48,008 nt of DNA from an uncultured Bacteroidota bacterium (lineage in GTDB: Bacteria > Bacteroidota > Bacteroidia > Flavobacteriales > Flavobacteriaceae): the NCBI GenBank assembly GCA_902574335.1, contig CACGNO010000001.1, forward strand, positions 1 through 48,008. Direction: 5' to 3'. This document shows positions 18,763 to 27,715 of the stretch, in pieces. Below the pieces are notes generated by a model. That model worked only from the letters and a program-made list of their open reading frames with translations, was not told where the DNA came from and did not search any database. Numbering within the stretch: position 1 is the stretch's first letter; each line of letters opens with the position of its first letter. Made by a program: the position numbers and the translations under genes.

Positions 18763-19998
18763 ATGAACTCAAAATTATTATCCTATTTATTAATCTTTTC
18801 AGGAGTATTTAGTTTTTCACAGTATACAGAAATAATTAATTCAAATAGACCAGGTTCTTCACATGGAGCTTTCTCAGTTGGAGTAAATGTTCTTCAATTT
18901 GAATCTGCAGTTTCGCGCCAAACCTTGAAGCATTCTAATTTAAACAACTCTGAAATTCAGGGCCTGAATTTTAATTATCTATTTAGGTATGGATTTTTAA
19001 ATGAAAAATTAGAAGTTTTTTTAGAGGGTAATCTAATTACAAGAAATATTTTGGACAAGAATTATAGAAATGATTATTCAACAGACATTAGTGAAACAAT
19101 AATTGGAAAACAAACCTTAGGCTTTAAGTATCTTTTTTTTGACCCATTCAAGAACAAGAAATGGCATGGTGAAAATGTTTATAGTTGGAATGCCGGTAGA
19201 AAAATAAAACTTACCGATTTCATTCCTGCTATTTCAGCAATTTTAGGCTCTGGTTTTAATTTTGACAAGAGGATTCAATATGATGATTTATTTTTTAAAG
19301 TAAAACAGCCATTACACCCCGATCTTTTAAATGATGGTTTAACCAGAAGGATGAATTTTTATCAACCCGAACAAACCATTTCACCATTTGTTGGTCTTGC
19401 AACCCAGCATCATTTTAAAGGAAGATGGGTAGTTGTAAATAATTTCTTTTATGAATTAGCCTTAAAAAACCCAACTTTTCCAAATAATACTAAACCTAAT
19501 GACTATAATAAAATCAATTATTTATTTACAATAACATATAATTTACCAAATCCAAAGTGGAGTATTTTCGGAGAATTTCAAACATTTAAAAACAAGATTT
19601 ATTCTGACGATCTTTTTAAATTTGGTGTAGCCAACTTAATTTCAAAAAATTCCCAAATAGATTTAAATATTGGGGGGAGTTTTAAAACTACGCCAAGTTA
19701 TACTTATATTAATGTTGGTTTTTCACAAAGGTTTGACTGGCATAGAGATATTTCAGAGGAAGAAAAGCAGGCTAAAAAAGAGTTTAATAATCAACTTAAA
19801 CAAAGAAGAAAACAAGAAAAGGGTGAGAAAAAAAGTAATAAAAAAAGTTTAAAGAAAAGTAAAATCAACCCAAAGAAGCTAGCTAAAAAAGAAAACCGAC
19901 AATCAAAAAAGTCAGTTAACAGATCTTTAAAACAAAATAAAAAACAACTAAAAAAAGATCAAAAGGCTCTAAAAAAAATGAACAGAAAAAATGGTTGA
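18763..19998 (+). CDS. Transporter-like outer membrane beta-barrel protein with lysine-rich C-terminal tail
   Basis: Signal peptide (LLSYLLIFSGVFSFSQ), beta-strand-rich body ending TYINVGFSQRFDW, then about 80 aa K-rich tail. Confidence 0.7.
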   Translation: MNSKLLSYLLIFSGVFSFSQYTEIINSNRPGSSHGAFSVGVNVLQFESAVSRQTLKHSNLNNSEIQGLNFNYLFRYGFLNEKLEVFLEGNLITRNILDKNYRNDYSTDISETIIGKQTLGFKYLFFDPFKNKKWHGENVYSWNAGRKIKLTDFIPAISAILGSGFNFDKRIQYDDLFFKVKQPLHPDLLNDGLTRRMNFYQPEQTISPFVGLATQHHFKGRWVVVNNFFYELALKNPTFPNNTKPNDYNKINYLFTITYNLPNPKWSIFGEFQTFKNKIYSDDLFKFGVANLISKNSQIDLNIGGSFKTTPSYTYINVGFSQRFDWHRDISEEEKQAKKEFNNQLKQRRKQEKGEKKSNKKSLKKSKINPKKLAKKENRQSKKSVNRSLKQNKKQLKKDQKALKKMNRKNG

Positions 19999-21118
19999 GA
20001 TAGTTACAGTTAAAAATAAAAAACAAGAAAAGGACTTTGTTATGTTTCCTTTTGACTTATATAAGGGCTGTGACTATTGGGTTCCACCAATAATAAAAGA
20101 GGAGCTTGAGTCAATGGATAAAACAAAAAATCCAGTTTTCAAAAACGCTGAAGCGGAATTCTATTTGGCTTATAAAGATGGTAAGATTGCTGGTAGAATT
20201 GCAGCTATTGTTAACTGGGTAGAAATTGAAGAACAAAAAAAGAATAAGTTAAGATTTGGATGGTATGATACAATTGATGATGTTGAAGTAAGTAAAATGC
20301 TTATTGAAAAAGTAATTGATTTTGGAAAGAAAAGAAAATTAGATTTTATTGATGGCCCAGTTGGATTCTCTAACATGGATAAAGCAGGACTTTTAATTGA
20401 AGGATATGAGGAATTAAATACAATGATAACATGGTATCATTTTCCTTATCAAAAAAATCATTTGAAAGAACTTGGACTTGAAAAGCTTGCTGAGTGGGTA
20501 GAGTATAAGATAAAGATTTTTTCAGAGGAAGATGCACCTGAAAAAGTTAAAAAGTTTGCAAGTATCATCCAAAAAAGATATGAGCTGCAAGTATTAAACT
20601 TTAAATCAACAAAACAAATAATCCCTTATGTAGATAAAATGTTTGAGCTGTTAAATGTTACCTACAGTAACCTTCAAACATATGTTACAATAAAGCAATA
20701 TCAGATTGATTTTTACAAAGAAAAGTTCATAAAATATATTCATCCAGATTTTATAAAATGCCTATTAGATAAAGAAGGAAATCTGATAGCATTTTTAATT
20801 ACAATGCCATCATTTTCTAGAGCTTTAAAAAAGATTAATGGTAAAATAGGGTTGTTTGGATATTATCATCTTTTCAAAGCTCAACACTTTAATGATAGAG
20901 TGTCTTTATATTTAATTGGTGTTGATCCAAAGTATCAAAGTAAAGGAGCAACAGCAGTTATTTTTAATGAATTGCAACAAACATTTAACAACCGAGGAAT
21001 TGTTGAAGTTGAGACAAATCCTGAGCTAGTTGAAAATAAAGCAATTCAAGCATTCTGGAAAAACTACGAGAGTACATTACATAAAAGAAGAGCCACCTTT
21101 ACAAAAAAAATTAAATAA
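19991..21118 (+). CDS. GNAT-like N-acetyltransferase family protein
   Basis: GNAT-like core FYLAYKDGKIAGRIAAIVN and C-terminal YLIGVDPKYQSKGATAVIFNEL. Confidence 0.6.
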   Translation: MVEIVTVKNKKQEKDFVMFPFDLYKGCDYWVPPIIKEELESMDKTKNPVFKNAEAEFYLAYKDGKIAGRIAAIVNWVEIEEQKKNKLRFGWYDTIDDVEVSKMLIEKVIDFGKKRKLDFIDGPVGFSNMDKAGLLIEGYEELNTMITWYHFPYQKNHLKELGLEKLAEWVEYKIKIFSEEDAPEKVKKFASIIQKRYELQVLNFKSTKQIIPYVDKMFELLNVTYSNLQTYVTIKQYQIDFYKEKFIKYIHPDFIKCLLDKEGNLIAFLITMPSFSRALKKINGKIGLFGYYHLFKAQHFNDRVSLYLIGVDPKYQSKGATAVIFNELQQTFNNRGIVEVETNPELVENKAIQAFWKNYESTLHKRRATFTKKIK

Positions 21119-21123
21119 TATAG

Positions 21124-22512
21124 ATGGATTTTAAAGATGATATTGTGGCAATTTCAACGCCCAGTGGAATGGGCGCAATTTCTGTAATTCGCCTAACAGG
21201 AGATAGCCCATTAAAAAAAGTAGAGCCTTTTTTTAAATCAAAAAAAGGAACAAGTCTTTCTAATATAAAATCTCATACATTAATGTATGGAGACTTTATT
21301 TATAATGATCAAATAATTGACGAGGTCGTTCTTTCTTATTATGCAAAGGATAAGTCTTTTACTGGACAAGAAACAATTGAGATTTCTTGCCATGGTTCAA
21401 CATATATTCAAAAAACTATTATTGAAAAATTATTAACCAACAACATTAGACTTGCTAAGCCTGGTGAGTTTACAATGAGAGCTTTTTTAAATGGAAAATT
21501 TGATTTGACACAAGCCGAAGCAGTTTCTGATTTAATTTATTCTGACTCAGCATCAATGCACAAAATTGCATTAAACCAAATGAGAGGAGGTTTTCAAAAT
21601 GATTTAAAAAACCTACGTGACGAATTACTCCATTTCACATCAATGATTGAATTAGAGCTTGATTTTTCAGAAGAGGATGTAGAGTTTGCCAATAAGAAGG
21701 AGCTAATGAGTTTAATTGAAAAAGTTAAGTTGAAAATACAAGAATTAAAAAGCTCTTTTAAATATGGGAATGCTATAAAAAATGGTGTACCAGTTGCTAT
21801 CGCAGGAAAACCAAATTCTGGTAAATCATCTCTTCTAAATTTATTGTTAAATGAAGAAAAGGCAATCGTAAGCAACATTCCTGGAACAACAAGGGATGCA
21901 ATTGAGGATACTATAATTTTAGATGGCATTAAGTTTAGATTTGTTGACACTGCAGGATTAAGAAATACTGATGATGAAATAGAATCTAAAGGGATTGAAA
22001 TAACAAAAGCTAAAATATCTAAAGCATCAGTTTTAATTTACCTTTTTGATATTAATGATAGTACTGAGTCTGAAATTATAAATGATCTTAAAGAGTTTAG
22101 GCGTGATGACCTTTCAATAATGTTAGTCAGAAATAAAATCGATTTAAAAAATGAATCGTCAACTGAATTAAAAACTATTTTAGAAAAATGTGACGATAAA
22201 GTAAATGAGATTTTAGAAATATCTGCAATCCAAAAAAAGTATTTAGAACTAATTAAGAACAAGCTTTTAGAACTTAATAAGATTTCTAAAAATGAAGATA
22301 CTATAGTAACCAACTTGAGACATTTTAATTCATTATCAAATGCTGAATTTGCATTACTTGAAATTGAAAAAGGAATCAATGAAGGTTTGTCTGGGGATTT
22401 ATTGTCTATAGATCTAAGAAAAGCTATTGATTCAATTGGAGAAATTACAGGTCAAATTACAAATGATGAAATGCTTGGAAATATATTTTCAAACTTTTGT
22501 ATCGGAAAGTAA
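21124..22512 (+). CDS. mnmE: tRNA uridine-5-carboxymethylaminomethyl(34) synthesis GTPase MnmE
   Basis: IVAISTPSGMGAISVIRLTG, GKPNSGKSSLLN, VDTAGLR, C-terminal IFSNFCIGK. Confidence 0.98.
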   Translation: MDFKDDIVAISTPSGMGAISVIRLTGDSPLKKVEPFFKSKKGTSLSNIKSHTLMYGDFIYNDQIIDEVVLSYYAKDKSFTGQETIEISCHGSTYIQKTIIEKLLTNNIRLAKPGEFTMRAFLNGKFDLTQAEAVSDLIYSDSASMHKIALNQMRGGFQNDLKNLRDELLHFTSMIELELDFSEEDVEFANKKELMSLIEKVKLKIQELKSSFKYGNAIKNGVPVAIAGKPNSGKSSLLNLLLNEEKAIVSNIPGTTRDAIEDTIILDGIKFRFVDTAGLRNTDDEIESKGIEITKAKISKASVLIYLFDINDSTESEIINDLKEFRRDDLSIMLVRNKIDLKNESSTELKTILEKCDDKVNEILEISAIQKKYLELIKNKLLELNKISKNEDTIVTNLRHFNSLSNAEFALLEIEKGINEGLSGDLLSIDLRKAIDSIGEITGQITNDEMLGNIFSNFCIGK

Positions 22513-22519
22513 TTGATAA

Positions 22520-22666
22520 TTAGGGTTTAATTTTATCTAATTTTTTTTGTAGAATTTCAATGAGTTTTGTGTTTTTTCCGTTAACTTTCTTTGATTCTTT
22601 ATTAATTGTTTGAGTAAGATTTTTAATTAACTCATCTGTTTTTGCTTTAATCTCATTTTTTTTCAT
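22520..22666 (-). CDS. Small charged hypothetical protein (48 aa)
   Basis: ATG at 22666: MKKNEIKAKTDELIKNLTQTINKESKKVNGKNTKLIEILQKKLDKIKP*; TATATTTG (TAnnTTTG) on minus strand at 22714-22707. Confidence 0.4.
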   Translation of the reverse strand: MKKNEIKAKTDELIKNLTQTINKESKKVNGKNTKLIEILQKKLDKIKP

Positions 22667-22778
22667 AATGCTTAATATCAAAATATTTAGTGCAATATTA
22701 ATGCCACAAATATAAAAATAGGGATTAGAAGTAATAGAAGAATGAAAAAAACTAACTTTACTAGTATGACAAAAAACT

Positions 22779-22961
22779 ATGGATATATTCTATATAGCAT
22801 TATTGCTATTTATTATCACAGGATGGCAATTTATTAGGACTTTTTTAGTTGATAAAAAAAAGATAGTGATACCAAAATGGCTAGATTTTTCAATAACGAT
22901 TATAATTGTTGTATTAACAATTTATGTTGCTTATGATACCTTTATAGTTGTAAGTTCTTAA
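22779..22961 (+). CDS. Small two-TM membrane protein
   Basis: 60 aa MDIFYIALLLFIITGWQFIRTFLVDKKKIVIPKWLDFSITIIIVVLTIYVAYDTFIVVSS. Confidence 0.5.
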   Translation: MDIFYIALLLFIITGWQFIRTFLVDKKKIVIPKWLDFSITIIIVVLTIYVAYDTFIVVSS

Positions 22962-23143
22962 ATAAAAACCTAGTTCTACTTTTTAAATTTAGGTCTAAAA
23001 GCGAAAAGGTTTGAATGAGAGCCAACCATAGCAATCAATCAAACCAATTCATTTAGGAAATGCTAATCTATAATAAATTAACGAAACAACTAATCATATT
23101 ATTATAAAAGTGTACTAATAGTGTATTAAAATTTCACAAAACA

Positions 23144-23178
23144 TTTTGTAATTATATATCTATGAATGAATTACAAAA
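23144..23178. repeat. Inverted repeat TTTTGTAATT-N15-AATTACAAAA
   Basis: Perfect 10-bp arms at 23144-23153 and 23169-23178. Confidence 0.6.
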
Positions 23179-23271
23179 AACGCTCACTTTCTACATCGGA
23201 AATAATTTGTTTCAAAGCTTTATATATGTATTTAATTATTCTAAATAATTTTTATTTTTGCTATTCACAAT

Positions 23272-23637
23272 ATGAAAAAACTGTTATATATATTAACACT
23301 CTTCCTATTGTTAGGTTGTTCAAAAGAAGAAGAAACAAGAATCTTTACTTTAACTGTAAATGCTATGCCCCCTGAAGCAGGAACAGTAACACTTGAAATG
23401 ACTCAAGAAACGACAGGTGAGTACAAATGGGGATCTACTGCAATTATTAATGCTAAACCGTCTGAAGGTTATGAATTTTTAAACTGGACAGGGAATGTTT
23501 ATCTAGCGGATTTTATGATGACCACACACAGCCAGGAAAACAACAAGTTAACTCAGGGCATAGAAATGAGATGCCTTGATATCACATTCTGTACCTATGA
23601 TATTAAAGTAACTGGGAATTTCGTTAAGAAAAACTAG
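23272..23637 (+). CDS. Lipoprotein with divergent InlB B-repeat-like domain (copy A)
   Basis: LYILTLFLLLGCSKEEE lipobox; TVNAMPPEAGTVT...STAIINAKPSEGYEFLNWTGN. Confidence 0.7.
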   Translation: MKKLLYILTLFLLLGCSKEEETRIFTLTVNAMPPEAGTVTLEMTQETTGEYKWGSTAIINAKPSEGYEFLNWTGNVYLADFMMTTHSQENNKLTQGIEMRCLDITFCTYDIKVTGNFVKKN

Positions 23638-23650
23638 TTAATTAATAAAA

Positions 23651-24019
23651 ATGAATAGACTGTTATATATATTAACACTTTTCCTATTGTTAGGGTGTTC
23701 AAAAGAAGAAGAAACAAGAATCTTTACTGTAACCACAAATGCCACGCCCCCTGAAGGAGGAACAGTAACGCTAGAAACTACTCAATTAACGAAAGATGAA
23801 TATTTATGGGGCGATACGGCAAACGTTAATGCCTATTCGTCTGAAGGTTATGAATTCTCACACTGGACAGCTAACACTTTTATAACTGGTCTTATTCAAG
23901 ATGGAAATCCTGGCGCAGCAAACAACAAAACATACACATCTATAGAATTGAGATGCCTTGATTCCACAAACTGTACATATGACATTATTATAACCGGACA
24001 TTTTGTAAAGAAAAATTAA
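23651..24019 (+). CDS. Lipoprotein with divergent InlB B-repeat-like domain (copy B, tandem paralog)
   Basis: Same leader and RCLD-x3-CTYD C-terminal region as copy A. Confidence 0.7.
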   Translation: MNRLLYILTLFLLLGCSKEEETRIFTVTTNATPPEGGTVTLETTQLTKDEYLWGDTANVNAYSSEGYEFSHWTANTFITGLIQDGNPGAANNKTYTSIELRCLDSTNCTYDIIITGHFVKKN

Positions 24020-24021
24020 AA

Positions 24022-24171
24022 ATGATTAAAAATGTAATTTTAATTCTACTACTTATTACATTTACCTTAATAATTTTGTTTATAGATTTATCTAGAAGAG
24101 AGACTTTGTTAATTAGCACCGTATTTGCTGTTATGTGGTATTTCACTGATAATCAGTTTTCAAAAAAATAA
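24022..24171 (+). CDS. Small membrane protein (49 aa), not in ORF track
   Basis: ATG at 24022: MIKNVILILLLITFTLIILFIDLSRRETLLISTVFAVMWYFTDNQFSKK*. Confidence 0.45.
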   Translation: MIKNVILILLLITFTLIILFIDLSRRETLLISTVFAVMWYFTDNQFSKK

Positions 24172-24184
24172 AAAAAATAAACTT

Positions 24185-24403
24185 ATGGTTATGAAAGAAA
24201 TTAATGAGAACCCTTTACAGTTAGAAGATAAGTTATACACTATTGAAGAATTTGGTTATGCTGTAAGAACTAAATTTGGTGGGGATGATAATATTTCTGA
24301 TGTTATGTTAGGAGAAATTATTCTTACTAAATATCCTGTTTATTCTTGTAATATTAAAAAACCAAAAAACCACATATCACAAAAAAATTGTGGTTGTTGT
24401 TAA
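24185..24403 (+). CDS. Small hypothetical protein ending in CGCC
   Basis: ATG at 24185: MVMKEINENPLQLEDKLYTIEEFGYAVRTKFGGDDNISDVMLGEIILTKYPVYSCNIKKPKNHISQKNCGCC. Confidence 0.5.
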   Translation: MVMKEINENPLQLEDKLYTIEEFGYAVRTKFGGDDNISDVMLGEIILTKYPVYSCNIKKPKNHISQKNCGCC

Positions 24404-24419
24404 ATTAAAACCGATAATT

Positions 24420-24863
24420 ATGGCAGATAAACTCGAAAAGCTTATATATTCTGTAAAATACTTACCTCAAATATTATATTTTGGATCTGCAGGGCTCTTA
24501 CTTTTAGATGCATTTCTTGATGTTGAAATTATTGGAGACAAACTAATAATCCCCTTTTTTATTTTCTTCATTTATATGACTTATTTAGCAAGTAAAAATT
24601 ATAAATCAAAGGAAGGTGTCAATGGTCTAGAAAAATTCATTTATTCAACAAAATTTTTACCTCAACTTTTATATTTTGGTTCAGTTGCTTGGTTAATTTA
24701 TACATTTTATTTTGGGGAATATTTGGAGAATGAAATTCAAATTTTTGGATATGCTTGGAATGATTCTTTATTAGAAGACATATTTTTCTTTTGGTTTTTA
24801 TACATTACTTATTTAGCTGTAAAAAATTTAAAAACAAAAGATGAGTTTGGGGGAAAAATTTAA
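24420..24863 (+). CDS. Internally duplicated four-TM membrane protein
   Basis: ATG at 24420; LEKLIYSVKYLPQILYFGS / LEKFIYSTKFLPQLLYFGS and FIYMTYLASKNYKSKE / FLYITYLAVKNLKTKD. Confidence 0.65.
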   Translation: MADKLEKLIYSVKYLPQILYFGSAGLLLLDAFLDVEIIGDKLIIPFFIFFIYMTYLASKNYKSKEGVNGLEKFIYSTKFLPQLLYFGSVAWLIYTFYFGEYLENEIQIFGYAWNDSLLEDIFFFWFLYITYLAVKNLKTKDEFGGKI

Positions 24864-26268
24864 TTCTTATATAATTATAAAAAAACTAATTCTAGCATTA
24901 GGATGTTTTTCATTATTGGTTTCTTGCTCAAGTAAAACCGATTCTAAACCTAATATTATAATCATTTTAGCTGACGATGCTGGTTACTCTGACTTTGGTT
25001 TTATGGGCAGTGATGAAATTAAAACTCCAAACCTTGATCAATTGGCTTTTGATGGTGTAACTTTTAATAATGCCTATGTTTCCGCATCTGTTTGTAGTCC
25101 TTCTAGAGCTGGTTTATTAACGGGAATGTATCAGCAAAGGTTTGGTCATGAGTGTAATTTAGATAGTGATGTAAATAACTCATTTGACCCAAATCAAATT
25201 ACAATAGCAGAAGCATTAAAGACTGAAGGTTATAATACTGGATTAATTGGTAAATGGCACCTTGGGGATAAGACACAAAATCATCCTTTAAAAAATGGGT
25301 TTGATTATTTTTGGGGATTTATTTCAGGTGCTAGAAATTATTTTTATGACCCAAATGAGGAGTTTAGAAATAGTATTAGAAATGTTGTTGAAAATTATAC
25401 CCAGACAAAGTTTGACGGATATTTAACAGACGTATTAGGCGACAAAGCAATTGGTTTTATCAACAAAAACCATCAATCAAACAATCCATTTTTTCTTTTC
25501 TTATCATTTAATGCTCCACACACCCCAATGCATGCAAAGGACGATGTATTGGAAAAGTTTAAAGATAATCCAAGACAGGTTTATGCATCAATGATGTGGT
25601 CTATGGATGAAGCTATTGGCAATGTTGTAGAAACATTAAAAGAAAACGATCAATATGATAATACAATAATTTACTTTTTGAGTGATAATGGTGCAGCCAT
25701 GTCAAATGATGCATCCCCTTTTCCATTTAAAGGTTGGAAGGGAAATCAGTATGAAGGGGGTATAAAAACACCAATGATAATGACATGGAAAAACAAAATA
25801 AAATCCAACACTCAATTTGATGGATTTATTTCTGCTTTAGATATTTTTAAAACAAGTTTGGAAGCTTCAAGCGTTAACAAAGAATATATGATCAACGCTG
25901 ATGGGAAAAACATCATGAATTATTTAAATGATAATGATATTAAAAATGAAAACTTATTTTGGAGAAAAGATAAAATGGCAACTGTTCGATCTGGGGACTA
26001 TAAACTTATTCGTTTAAATGACACATCAACGGTTCTTTATAATATCAAAAAAAATTATTTTGAGGATTTTGATTTGAAAATTAATGAGTCACAAGTTCAC
26101 GATTCTTTATTAAAGTTATTGTCTTCTTGGGAAAACACATTGATTGATCCAAATTGGATTGAGAATAAAAACTGGAATATTATTACTGAAATGATTTATG
26201 AGGACCTAATGGCTAATAGAGATATAAGAGCCTTATCACCAAAAGATCTAAATAATTCTGTAAAGTAA
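24841..26268 (+). CDS. Type I sulfatase, lipoprotein
   Basis: NIIIILADDAGYSDFG, sulfatase motif VCSPSRAGLLTG (Cys for formylglycine), GKWHLG, SDNGAAMSN. Confidence 0.95.
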   Translation: MSLGEKFNSYIIIKKLILALGCFSLLVSCSSKTDSKPNIIIILADDAGYSDFGFMGSDEIKTPNLDQLAFDGVTFNNAYVSASVCSPSRAGLLTGMYQQRFGHECNLDSDVNNSFDPNQITIAEALKTEGYNTGLIGKWHLGDKTQNHPLKNGFDYFWGFISGARNYFYDPNEEFRNSIRNVVENYTQTKFDGYLTDVLGDKAIGFINKNHQSNNPFFLFLSFNAPHTPMHAKDDVLEKFKDNPRQVYASMMWSMDEAIGNVVETLKENDQYDNTIIYFLSDNGAAMSNDASPFPFKGWKGNQYEGGIKTPMIMTWKNKIKSNTQFDGFISALDIFKTSLEASSVNKEYMINADGKNIMNYLNDNDIKNENLFWRKDKMATVRSGDYKLIRLNDTSTVLYNIKKNYFEDFDLKINESQVHDSLLKLLSSWENTLIDPNWIENKNWNIITEMIYEDLMANRDIRALSPKDLNNSVK

Positions 26269-26278
26269 ATTATAACTA

Positions 26279-26584
26279 ATGAAAAAATTTAAAAAATTCA
26301 TTTTTCTATCGCTCGTTGTTTCTATCCTTCATGTAGCAGTTTATGTAGTCCCAAATGAAGAAGGCTCTGAAAGTATTGGGGAGTTATTGTTTATAATTTT
26401 ATTTTCAATTATTCTTTACAACATTTTTATATTGATTGTACCTACAATTATATATTTGATTAGTAAGTCTATGACCGCATTTAAGGTTTCTTTTTTTATA
26501 ATCTGGGGCTTTTTTACAATTGCAGTCCTTTCATTTTTTGCAAGTCCGAAGAATTGGATTGAAATCTTAAATTTAAATAGTTAA
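26279..26584 (+). CDS. Small multi-TM membrane protein
   Basis: Three hydrophobic stretches, tight spacing to neighbours. Confidence 0.5.
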   Translation: MKKFKKFIFLSLVVSILHVAVYVVPNEEGSESIGELLFIILFSIILYNIFILIVPTIIYLISKSMTAFKVSFFIIWGFFTIAVLSFFASPKNWIEILNLNS

Positions 26585-27429
26585 TGAAAAAATTATTCTT
26601 ACTAGCATTCCTAACTCAAACAATAGTTTTATCACAAGATAATTTTCAGCCTTATGTAAAACTCAGTGGATCCTGGGTGTTAGACAAATCCTTTAGTGAT
26701 GAATTTAATAAGTCGAAATTAGATGAAGCTAAGTGGTGGGATTTTAACCCTACATGGCACGGAAGAAAACCCTCACATTTTGCACGATCAAATGTTAAGG
26801 TAAAAAAAGGATTATTGAGATTATCAGCTAAAAGCTTAGACCCAAAAAAAGTCAGTATTCAAGATAAAGCAAGGGGATATGACAAGTTTAGTACCGCTAT
26901 AATAAAGAGTAAAAACAGAAGCTATTATGGATATTATGAAGCCAGAGCAAAATCTATGAAAGCTGCAGTTTGTAATGCATTTTGGTTATATGACCCATTA
27001 GACGAATCGATAAAATATAGAGAGGGTGAATACTCTGAAGAGATTGATATTTTCGAGGTTTTTGGTAAAGCAAATAAAAAAGAAAATCAACGAGCTTATT
27101 ATGCAGCAGTTCATCGTTATCAAACTCCATATGTAGAATCTTTAGTTAATAAAAGAAAATATAAGTTAGAAAACAGGTATACTCGTTTAGAAGTTCCTTA
27201 TGATTTTTATGAAGATTTCCATGTTTATGGATTGCTATGGACAGCTGATGAATTAGTTTGGTTTCTTGATGGAAAGGAAGTTTTCAGAAGAAAAAATGAT
27301 TTTTTTAAAAGGCCATTACATGTAATATTTGATGCAGAAATTATGGAAACTTGGGATGGACTCCCAAATGTAGATGACTTACCAAGCACTTTTGAAGTTG
27401 ATTATGTAAGAGTTTGGAGACCTAATTAA
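26584..27429 (+). CDS. Glycoside hydrolase family 16 protein
   Basis: GH16 catalytic motif EEIDIFEVFG; YYGYYEARAKS; FHVYGLLWTADELVWFLDGKEV. Confidence 0.9.
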   Translation: MKKLFLLAFLTQTIVLSQDNFQPYVKLSGSWVLDKSFSDEFNKSKLDEAKWWDFNPTWHGRKPSHFARSNVKVKKGLLRLSAKSLDPKKVSIQDKARGYDKFSTAIIKSKNRSYYGYYEARAKSMKAAVCNAFWLYDPLDESIKYREGEYSEEIDIFEVFGKANKKENQRAYYAAVHRYQTPYVESLVNKRKYKLENRYTRLEVPYDFYEDFHVYGLLWTADELVWFLDGKEVFRRKNDFFKRPLHVIFDAEIMETWDGLPNVDDLPSTFEVDYVRVWRPN

Positions 27430-27659
27430 TCCACTATTTCTCCTCTGTGTGGTTTTAATATTAATTTAATTTCATCAAGATCCTTTTTTAAGATAATCAC
27501 ATATGCAAGGTGATGGGATTCATTTAAAGTTTCAGTTCCAGATTTAAATAGTTTTTTATTTTCAATTTCAAAAAATTCTTTTAAATGTTTCTCGTGATGA
27601 ATAGCAATATTTTTTCCATGCGGTCCTCTAAAATCCCAAATAAGTTTGATTTTATCCAT
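27426..27659 (-). CDS. Conserved-looking hypothetical protein (77 aa)
   Basis: ATG at 27659: MDKIKLIWDFRGPHGKNIAIHHEKHLKEFFEIENKKLFKSGTETLNESHHLAYVIILKKDLDEIKLILKPHRGEIVD. Confidence 0.55.
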   Translation of the reverse strand: MDKIKLIWDFRGPHGKNIAIHHEKHLKEFFEIENKKLFKSGTETLNESHHLAYVIILKKDLDEIKLILKPHRGEIVD

Positions 27660-27715
27660 TGTTAAATTTAAACTTATTATAAAAAAGAGGCATATCATTT
27701 GATGTATAAATAAAA

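Noticed and set aside
19670-19852. 60-aa plus ORF overlapping the Lys-rich tail of the barrel protein
   Set aside because: Alternative frame of the A-rich tail; no start context or domain, although it was considered as a frameshift indicator
21594-22379. Two Ser-rich minus ORFs (118 and 113 aa) within mnmE
   Set aside because: Antisense shadows; mnmE motifs are intact on the plus strand
23166-23375. 69-aa ORF overlapping the first tandem lipoprotein
   Set aside because: Out of frame with a clear lipoprotein, no homology-like features
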